From Myotis daubentonii (lineage: Eukaryota > Chordata > Mammalia > Chiroptera > Vespertilionidae): a stretch of 64,000 nt of DNA. The notes under the pieces were generated by a model. It made no database searches. It saw only the letters and a program-made list of their open reading frames with translations, and had not been told where the DNA came from. The stretch lies in contig NC_081841.1 in NCBI RefSeq assembly GCF_963259705.1, positions 28,323,244 through 28,387,243 of the forward strand, in the 5' to 3' direction. The stretch's first letter is position 1; each line of letters opens with the position of its first letter. The translations under genes were made by a program, and so were the position numbers. Positions 56,733 through 64,000 of the stretch are shown here, in pieces.

Positions 56733-56936
56733 CAGGGGTCATCAAACTACGGCCCGCGGGCCACATGCAAATACAAATATTGTATTTGTTCCCATTTTGT
56801 TTTTTTACTTCAAAATAAGATATGTGCAGCATGCGTAGGAATTTGTTCATAGTTTTTTTAAAAACTATAGTCCGGCCCTCCAACGGTCTGAGGGACAGTG
56901 AACTGGCCCCCTGTTTAAAAAGTTTGAGGACCCCTG
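56733..56936 (-). mobile_element. hAT MITE (OC1-like termini), copy 2
   Basis: 204 bp, opposite orientation to the copy at 13723: CAGGGGTCATCAAACTACGG at the left, AGTTTGAGGACCCCTG at the right. The 8-bp duplication CTCTACTC/CTCTAGTC (56725-56732, 56937-56944) has one mismatch. No transposase. Confidence 0.87.
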
Positions 56937-57006
56937 CTCTAGTCCCTTAATCACCACTTTCCTTCCCATTGCATTCTTGCTCTGGGGCTTCCTTTTTATA
57001 TCCTAA

Positions 57007-57198
57007 CTAGAGACCCTGTGCACAAAATTCGTGTGGGGGGCCTGTCTGCTCCACACCACAGTGACTGCCAAGCAGGCCGTGCTGGGAGCTGCCTCCTCCA
57101 TGGAGGTGATGAGGCTAATTTGCATACTCACTCCTGATTGGCTGGTGGGCATCATGAAGGAACAGTCAATTTGCATCTTTCTCTTTTATTAGTGTAGA
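57007..57198 (-). mobile_element. HeliBat, 3' member of a fused block
   Basis: The 3' end at left is CTAG 57007-57010, preceded by A. The 5' end at right is the complement of TCTACACTAATAAAAGAG, ending at 57198, where it abuts the next element. About 190 bp. Confidence 0.85.
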
Positions 57199-58765
57199 CA
57201 AGTGGCCCGGTGCACAAAAATCTGTGCACTCGGGGAGGCATCCCTCAGCCCAGCCTGCCCCCTCTAGCAGTCTGGGAGCCCTCACAGGATGTCCTACTGG
57301 TGTCCCTGTGGGGAGTGGGCCTAAGCCGCAGTCTGGCCTCCCTCTGTGGAAGGCAACTGGCCGATCAGGTATATAGATACTTTCTGAAGGCAGCACAGAC
57401 TCCTTCCTTATTTCTTTCCTCTGTGGTTGGAGAATAGGGGACTAAAAGGTGGAGACAGAACTGTGGCCGGGCCTGGGGCTCTTGTAGGCAGCAGAAAGAA
57501 GGAGAGGGCTGGAGAAAGTCTAGACACGGTTTTCTTCAATTGTCCTCTCTTCCTCTGGGCCCCTCGCTCTGTTCTTTCCTTGTCATGGTGGACGCTTGGG
57601 CCTCGGACTGACAGGAGCCCAGCGATGGTGGAGTTCAGCCCCCTCACTTCTCAGCTGAACATACAACCGCCTCACATTCCAAGTGGAGCTGTTTTCAAGT
57701 GGTTGAAGTGTTGGCAATTCATGCCTCCCGGCCTTTCCCCTCTCGGGTTTCCTCCTTGGGTCAGTTGCAAACTTCACTGAGACACCGAAGCAACTCTGTC
57801 CTGGACTTCTGTACTGGCCCCTGCACTCTTCCTTGAGGTCTCTGGGTCCACAGTCTGAGCTCAGGGAGGTCACCCGGAGCCCGTTCCCCCGGACAGGTGG
57901 GGCAGGGGGGCTAGCTTGAAGAGCTGGAGGAAGATGGCAGAGTAAGAGTTGGTATGAACTGGCGCCTGCTTAGCCAGACTTTCTAAGCTCCCCACTGGGC
58001 CCAGGCCAGGCCCCTTCCCCACACCAGGAGGATCCCAGCTAAGGTCCCCTCCCTGCACCCAGTGCTCTCCTCCCTGTTCTACCACTGGGGGAAGGGAGCA
58101 GCTCACCTGCTCTGGACCCTGCCAACCTGGCAGGCTGAGGCACAGGTGGTGCAGCCTAGGGTGCTGGTGGCTGCAAGCATTCTCTCCCTCCCTGAAGCGT
58201 GGGGCAGGGTTGCAGCAGCTCACAGCCACCCCTGGGCACCATGCATGGAGAAACCGCTCTCCACTGAGCCACCATCCACCTGAGACCTGTGGGGGTTGGG
58301 GTGGCCTCGGGCTCCCACTGGCCCCTCTGAAGCCAGTCTCGGCTTGGCTGGCTACCCCCGCCGCCCAAAGGCTGCACATGCCCCACAGGCCTCATTGCCC
58401 TCATGAATCGCTGTGGTCTGGCCGTCCCATCCCAGGAAGTGGCCATCCTGATCGCCATGGCTCACTCCCCAGTGCAGTTGGGCCTGCCCAGCAAGCATGT
58501 AGGCAGGAGCTGGGCCTCTGAGGGGAAGGAGGAGGCATGCCGGGCCAAGGCAGAAGTGGAGAACTTGGCGGTGTAAACACAGCCCACCCCCACGTTGTGC
58601 CGGCCCCTCGTGCTGCATTCCCAAACCCCTGGCTGCCCCTGCCCAGCACTGTGCTCTCGGGCCTGGGGTGGGGGTGAGGGACCTGGAGCAGCGGCCTGAA
58701 GGCAGCCCTCGCTGGCTTGGAATCACAGTGGTCAATCAGGGAGGGATGCGGGATGCAAAATTCCG

Positions 58766-58808
58766 CCTCTCTCTCTAAATCTCTCTCTTTGTCTCTCTCT
58801 CTCTCTCA
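58766..58808. repeat. (CT)n low-complexity tract
   Basis: Imperfect CT dinucleotide run interrupted by AAAT and TTGT. Confidence 0.85.
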
Positions 58809-58819
58809 GAGTGGGCCCC

Positions 58820-59414
58820 GTGTCTCCGGTGGATGGGCAAGGGCTCGGTTGAGGTGATGGGCACCGCTTGCCTTCGCCCCAGCCCCCGCGCATTGGGACG
58901 TGTTTCAGGTGGGCGGGCAAGGGCTCCGGCGAGGCAATGGGCACCGCTTGCCTTTGCCCCAGCCCCCACGCGCCCCCAGATGCATTGGGACATGTCTCCG
59001 GGTGGGCGGGCGAGGGCTCGATTGAGGCGATCTGCACCGCTTGCATTCATCTCAGCCCCCGCCCGCCCCTGGGTCGCATTGGGACATGTCTCTGGTGGGC
59101 GGTCGAGGGCTTGGGCAAGGCGATCTGCACCGCTTGCCTTCTCCCCAGCCCCTGCGCATTGGCACGTGTCTCCAGTGGGCAGGCGAGGGCTTGGTTGTGG
59201 CGATGGGCACCGCTCGACTTGGCCCCAGCCCCCCGCATTGGGACGTGTCTCCGGAGGGCAGGCCAGGGCTCGGGCAAGGTGATCCGAACTGCTTGCCTTG
59301 GCCCCAGCCCCCGCCCACACCCAGATCCACACGGGAGTGGGTCCCCTGTGTCCGGTGGGTGGGTGGGGGAGGGCTCCAGCGAGGCGATCAGTACCGCTTG
59401 CCTTAGCCCCCGGT
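58820..59414. repeat. 80-100 bp minisatellite inside HeliBat
   Basis: Seven units beginning GTGTCTCCGGTGG-like, each with GGGCGGGCAAGGGCT, GCACCGCTTGCCTT and CCCCAGCCCC segments and ending GCATTGGGAC. Unit length varies because of insertions such as CACGCGCCCCCAGAT. Several frames run open (to 214 residues minus, 182 plus); these are repeat artefacts. Confidence 0.9.
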
Positions 59415-59580
59415 AGCACAGGGAGGCTTGGATGGCGGCTTGCGCTGGCCTACCCTGCCTGCAGTATGCAAATTAGCCACCATCTTTGTTGGTAGTTAAC
59501 TTGCATATCACCCTGATTAGCCAATGGGAAGCGTGTCAGAGGCATGGTTAATTACCACATTTGTCTATTATTAGATAGGA

Positions 59581-59990
59581 TGTCCTATAGGTCATGGTAA
59601 CCCCAAATCCTGCCTCATTTTTAGTAATTTACCTTATGAATCATTATTTTTCAGTTTTAGTGTCATCCAGAGGTATCTTCAAAGAAACCAGGTTGAGTGT
59701 GGTCCACCAATTCTCTTACATGTTTTTCCTGTCAGTAAATAAAGTTCAAAAATTCTAGTAAATGGCTACAAAACAGTATAGTAAAGACGTACCATAATTC
59801 ATATTAACTTGTAGGTTGTATTTTTAATAGTTTAAGTTCAATGGAATATTAATTTAGCCTGCCTTTTCTTTGAGGCTAAGGTGGGGGGTGGGGAAAGGGA
59901 TGTAATTTTTCAGAAAGCAGCAACAATAAAATGGGGAGTTGAAAATGTAGACCAAAGGAAACTATATCTTTAGTAGGTTCCTTATGTTTT
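59581..59990. other. Unassigned AT-rich intergenic DNA
   Basis: Nothing gene-like or clearly repetitive. Confidence 0.5.
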
Positions 59991-60193
59991 TTAAAATATA
60001 TTTTTATTGATTTCAGAGAAAGGGAGAGAGAGAGAGAAACATCAGTGATGAGAGAGAATCATTGATCAGCTGCCTCCTGCATGCCCCACACTGGGGATAG
60101 AGCCCTCAACCTGGGCATGTGCCCTGACGAGGAATAGAACTATGACCTGGTTCATAGGTCAACACTCAACCACTGAGCCACGCCAGCTGGGCG
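59991..60193 (-). mobile_element. VES SINE
   Basis: Complement VES: AATATATTTTTATTGATTTC tail, GATCAGCTGCCTCCTGCATG core, ACTGAGCCACGCCAGCTGGG head. Duplication GGTTCCTTATGTTTT / GGTACCTTATGTTTT with one mismatch flanks it. Confidence 0.92.
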
Positions 60194-60583
60194 GTACCTT
60201 ATGTTTTACCATATGCATTACATATTGTTCTCTTACACAAGGAGGATTCCTGAGGAAAAATTGCTGGAGCCAAGAACATTCTCTGGAGGCTTGGCTTTCT
60301 TATCTATAGAAAAGCACAATTTTCAGTGTGGACAAAATGTGAACTAGATAGACACAGTGTCACCTAGTCAGTGGTACTTTAAAACCAATAGAGTTCCTGA
60401 AGAAACAGATGCAGCATCTGACTAATTTACCTGTGGAAACAAGGTCAAAGTATGCAGCTGATAGCTACTGGGCAATATTTTATAGGTTGAATCACTTCAC
60501 ACAACTAATGAGAGAATGGAACTTGGTGTAGTGGAAAATAACTGATTTTAGTTTACAAGATTGCATATACAACGGTAGTCCCA

Positions 60584-61014
60584 TCTATACTAATAAAAGG
60601 GTAATATGCTAATTAGACCGGACGTCCTTTCGGACAAAGCCACAGCTGCGGATGGTGGCTGCTGCTGCGAGGGTCAGGCCAAGGCTCCGGCAGCCACCGT
60701 GGCAGCAGCAGAGGCGTGATGAGGGCGTCGCCTTCCCTGATCTGCCAAGTTGCCTCTTGCAGAGGGAGGCCTGAGGCAGCAGCAGCGAGGGGGTGATAAG
60801 GGTGGTGCCATCCCCTGATCAGCCAGTCGCCTCCTGCAGAGGGAGGCCAGACTGTGGCTTAGGCCTACTCCCCACAGGGAGCGGGCTTAAGCCATCAGTA
60901 GGACATCCCCTGAGGGCTCCCAGACTGTGAGAGGGGGCAGGCCAGGCTGAGGGACTGCTCCCCCCACACACACACACACACCAGTGCACAAATTTTCGTG
61001 CACTGGGCCTCTAG
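60584..61014 (+). mobile_element. HeliBat, first of a tandem pair inside Tigger1
   Basis: The 5' end is TCTATACTAATAAAAGGGTA at 60584, preceded by A of Tigger1. The 3' end is hairpin GTGCACAAATTTTCGTGCAC and CTAG at 61011-61014. The next element starts at 61015. Contains a short (CA)n at 60964-60982. Confidence 0.92.
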
Positions 61015-61380
61015 TCCTATATAATAAAAGGGTAATATGCAAATTGACCCTAACAGTGGAATGGGCAGTCACTATGATGTGCACTGACCACCATGGGGCA
61101 GATGCTCAATGCAGGAGCTACCCCCTGGTGGTCAGCGCACTCCCACAGCCGGAGCTCTGCTCAACCACAACCTGGGCTGATGGCTGTGAACGCAGCGGTG
61201 GTGGCAGGAGCACCTACCTCCTTGGCAGCGCTAATGATGTCCAACTGATGGCTTAGGCTTTGGGAGCGGGCCTAAGCCGTCAGTCAGACATCCCCTGAGG
61301 GCTCCCGGGCTGCCAGAGGGCACAGGCTGGGCTGAGGAACCCCCTGTGAGTGCACAAATTTTCGTGCACCGAGCCTCCGG
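61015..61380 (+). mobile_element. HeliBat, second of a tandem pair inside Tigger1
   Basis: Begins TCCTATATAATAAAAGGGTA directly after CTAG. Ends with hairpin GTGCACAAATTTTCGTGCAC and CCTCCGG, so the terminal tetranucleotide is now CCGG instead of CTAG. Tigger1 resumes with T at 61381. Carries the paired CTCF-like motifs (61088-61101, 61118-61131). Confidence 0.9.
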
Positions 61381-62172
61381 TAAGATTACAATGGAGCTGA
61401 AAAGCTCATCACCCAGTGACATCATTGCTGTCTTATCTGTTGTTGTACATGTATTACTCACTTTTGTGGTGATGCTTGTGTTAACCAATCTGCACAGCCA
61501 GTCATATAATTATAGTACAGACATTTATGTAGAATATATTATACTCTATAATAATAAACTATGTTACTGGTTTATGTATTCACTATACTATGCTTTTTAT
61601 CATTATTTTCAAGTGTATGTCTACTTTAAAACAAATTTGCTGTAAAATAGTGTGCCATGTAACGCTGGCAGCAACCTCATCTTGTGTTTACCACATCTCT
61701 TGATGCATCATTTTCTCTTGTGTTAGGTTTAATCTTGTGTTTTATAAGTTTGGTGTAGCCTAAGTGCAATATTATAAAGTACACAGCAGTAAACAGGAAT
61801 GTCCTAGGCCTTCACATTGCCACTCACCCAGAGCAATTTCCAATACTGCCAGCTGTATTCCTGGTAATGCCCTAGACAGAGGTACCCTTTTAACTTTTAT
61901 ACCATACTTTTCCTGTACCATTCTATGTTTAGATATGTTTAGTTGCACAAGTACCATTGTGTTACAATTGCCTGCAGTATAGAGTGCAGTAGCATGCTGC
62001 ACAGGTCTGTAGCCGAGGAGCCATAGGCTGCACCATATAGCCTAGGAGTGTAGTGAGCTACCCCATCGAGGTTTGTGTAAGTGCACCCAGTGATGTTCAC
62101 ACAGTGATGAACTCACCTAACAATGCATTTCATACAACGTATCCCTATTGCTAAGTGGCACATGAATGTAAT

Positions 62173-64000
62173 GGGAAACCTGATTTTAGAGGGGCTAAAT
62201 GGTTTGTCTAATGAGTTCGGGTTCAGAGAGAGAGAGAGAGAGAGTGGGCTAGTAAGTGTGGTTTGAAGGGTTATATAGCCTGGGGTTGAATCATCCTCTA
62301 ACACTTATCGTCTAAACTCTCTAAGACTCAACTTCTTTATAAAGGGAGATGATAGTTCTCACACACAGAATTTTTTTAGATGGAAATATCAAATAATTGA
62401 TGTAAAGGGCTTACCTCATAAGAACATTAGTTAATATATATTTATTTGTTCAGTAATTCCCTAACTTTGGGATTTGGTGGACCAATAGGTTAGAAAAATG
62501 GAGGTAGGTATGATAGAATGTCTGCTTCTAATATTGGCACGTGAAGCTATTAAAGAAGAAAACAAATTGCCACCACAATCTTCATTTAAAATAGGACATT
62601 TTAAAATCCAAGTTGTAGTGAAGGCTGTAGTCTCAGAATGAAGAACTGTTCTTTAAATTGAATAAATTTAGCTTCATAACAGACTCAGTATAATTCTTAT
62701 CTTTCTTAGTTCACTGTGAAGTAGGAATTAGATGGTCTATAAGTCTTCCTCCAGTTGTGATATAATTTAATTCTAATATTCATACTCCTCCCTAGTCCTT
62801 CCTGCTTCTATACTTTCCCCATCTACCTTAGAAATACTGGTTTACAGTCCAGTCTAAGTGGATCGACTAAGTGGAATGACTGCTCTGAGAAATCATAGAA
62901 TTAGAGACCAGTCAAATGAAATTTGGCTGGATAAAACAATGGGTACCCGAAGAAAATAGCACAGTAATATGCAATCATTTATCTAACAAATATTCACAGC
63001 CTACTATGTGCCAGGTACTGTACTAGACGCGAGGCTTACGACAAATCAGCAAATAGTCAATGCCCTTGGAATTTTACTCCTATCTCCCAGGCCAGGTAGG
63101 TTCTTCAGGCTTCAAGATAAATATGATACATTCCTGGGGCTTTCATTTTAATTGAAGAAGGGGTGGGGATGGGAAGACAGACGCTTTATATGACAATTTA
63201 AAATTTTTATTAAAAACATCCACAAAAAGGAATGATATGCAAAGTCTTCATGGATAAAAAGAATAAAACAAAGACAGGTTAACAAAAGCCAGTTTGGGAA
63301 TAGCAGCAGATGGGCAAGGAGAGTTTGCTCTCCTGTGCATCTAGGTTAATGATTCTTTATATTTAGCTCACATGAATATCATTTGAGGGAACTTGTTAAA
63401 AATACAGATTCCAGGGCCCTAGAGATTCAGATTCAGTAGGGCTGTTGTGGAGCCTAGAATTGACTAGAAAAAAACTCTTGGGGGATTCTAATGTGGTAGG
63501 GGTGCTCTATAGATCTTTCTTTTGAGAGGCCTTGCCTTAGGGGCTCTTCAGAAGTTTCTGAAGGCAATGCATTTAAAAGGGGAACTCACAAAGTGAACCT
63601 TGGCGACATTTCCCCATTAAAGAAACTCATTTTTATTTTTTTTGCATTCTATCACCACTATCTCTCAGAATGCTGCCAATTTAATACACTTTCAAACCCT
63701 AGAGATTAATTCTAGATTAGTACTGTATAACAGGTCAAATTTAGGGAAAAGTCCTTGAGAAATTCTTTTTAGACATATTGTTAACGTGCTTGCTGTAGGA
63801 GGCTGCCCCAATTCTGGTTTTCAGCTAAGTTGGGATTCTCACAGCTTTTTGTTTTAGTTTTAATAAATGTACACTGTACATGAATGTATAATGAATGGTT
63901 TGGAGTTTGGCTTAGAGTTGTATCTGCCCCTTAAATTGTATTCTTTTTGTGGTCTTTGGATCTCTTAAGGATGTCAACGCTTTCCCTTTGAAGACTACCA
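62173..64000. other. Intergenic DNA with old repeats
   Basis: No gene. A (GA)n tract at 62226-62244; MIR-like text at about 62305-62440; L2-like antisense text at 62970-63070 (CTACTATGTGCCAGGTACTG); a MER5-like relic at 63350-63530. The rest is unassigned and no DERA exon is visible. Confidence 0.5.
63350..63530. mobile_element. MER5A-like hAT relic
   Basis: ACTTGTTAAAAATACAGATT, CCAGGGCCCTAGAGATTCAG and ATTCAGTAGGGCTG are the central phrases of MER5A. Termini are decayed. Confidence 0.7.

Larger units (their letters stand above)
57199..59580 (-). mobile_element. Large (2.4-kb) HeliBat with captured-looking DNA
   Basis: The 3' end at left is a hairpin (GTGCACAAAAATCTGTGCAC) and GGCCC, but the terminal tetranucleotide is CTTG on the element strand instead of CTAG. 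The 5' end at right is the complement of TCCTATCTAATAATAGAC, ending 59580 before T. Known HeliBat sequence covers about 57199-57377 and 59460-59580. Between them are unrecognised GC-rich DNA (57378-58760), a (CT)n tract and a minisatellite (58820-59414). Reading the whole as one element is inference; a second 5' end could instead lie near 57377. Minus- and plus-strand frames of 100-214 residues inside are unsupported. Confidence 0.7.
60530..62172 (+). mobile_element. Tigger1-like (pogo) element, deleted and split by HeliBats
   Basis: The left arm ends GCATATACAACGGTAGTCCCA (its left boundary, about 60530, is uncertain). The right arm resumes TAAGATTACAATGGAGCTGA at 61381. Further phrases in Tigger1 order: TATGTTACTGGTTTATGTAT, TGTCCTAGGCCTTCACATTG, GTGTTACAATTGCCTGCAGT, TAGCATGCTGCACAGG, ACCATATAGCCTAGG, CATTTCATACAACGTATCCC and a terminal CTAAGTGGCACATGA. 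Most of the transposase region is missing (internal deletion after about 61640). Confidence 0.85.

Noticed and set aside
58775..59419. 214-residue minus-strand and 182-residue plus-strand frames
   Set aside because: They lie over the 80-100 bp minisatellite on both strands and show only repeat-derived residues.
62173..64000. Possible start of DERA, the usual gene after STRAP
   Set aside because: No CpG island and no recognisable DERA coding exon before the window ends.

Overview
The window is nuclear DNA of a vespertilionid bat. It combines intron-containing vertebrate gene structure with a repeat set that is diagnostic in combination: many HeliBat rolling-circle transposons (5' TCCTATATAATAAAAG-type, 3' hairpin plus CTAG), many VES tRNA-derived SINEs, ORF1-only half-LINEs (HAL1), hAT elements including a SPIN copy, and Tc1/mariner MITEs, all over an older eutherian layer (L2, MIR, MLT1, MER5, Tigger1). 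High HeliBat copy number in mammals is known only from vespertilionid bats.

One protein-coding gene can be supported: STRAP (UNRIP), complete on the + strand. Its CDS runs from ATG 34428 to TGA 52814 in ten exons, all with GT-AG junctions and consistent phase, giving 350 codons, the usual mammalian length. A CpG-island promoter lies upstream (about 33830-34660) and a poly(A) signal is at 53300. In other mammals STRAP sits between EPS8 and DERA, but I found no exon of either.

Layout. Positions 1-33434 are intergenic: HeliBats (1-309, 2123-2643, 9710-10764, 14246-14968, 25595-27131), two nearly full-length HAL1 copies with perfect target-site duplications (7489-9439, 28662-30555), VES SINEs, L2 and MLT1 relics, an unassigned GC-rich block (about 22340-25260), a mariner MITE and a hAT MITE. 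Positions 33435-33657 hold a SPIN element just upstream of the STRAP CpG island. Positions 34428-53320 are STRAP, with its introns carrying HeliBats, VES copies and older hAT and MIR relics. Positions 53321-64000 are intergenic again: a mariner MITE, a VES inside an L2, a hAT MITE, a 2.6-kb composite HeliBat (57007-59580) and a Tigger1 element split by two tandem HeliBats (60584-61380).

The most interesting signals are in the repeats. Three HeliBats share one broken internal junction, as if a founder lost its 3' CTAG terminator and then moved as a composite. Two of these carry a 48-bp minisatellite and lie as inverted repeats on either side of STRAP exons 1-2. Canonical HeliBats carry a convergent pair of CTCF-core-like motifs, and near matches occur independently in VES and HAL1. 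A tandem HeliBat pair sits cleanly at an A/T dinucleotide inside Tigger1, so the empty site can be read. Family assignments come from reading the sequence and recognising consensus features; no alignment or database search was run.
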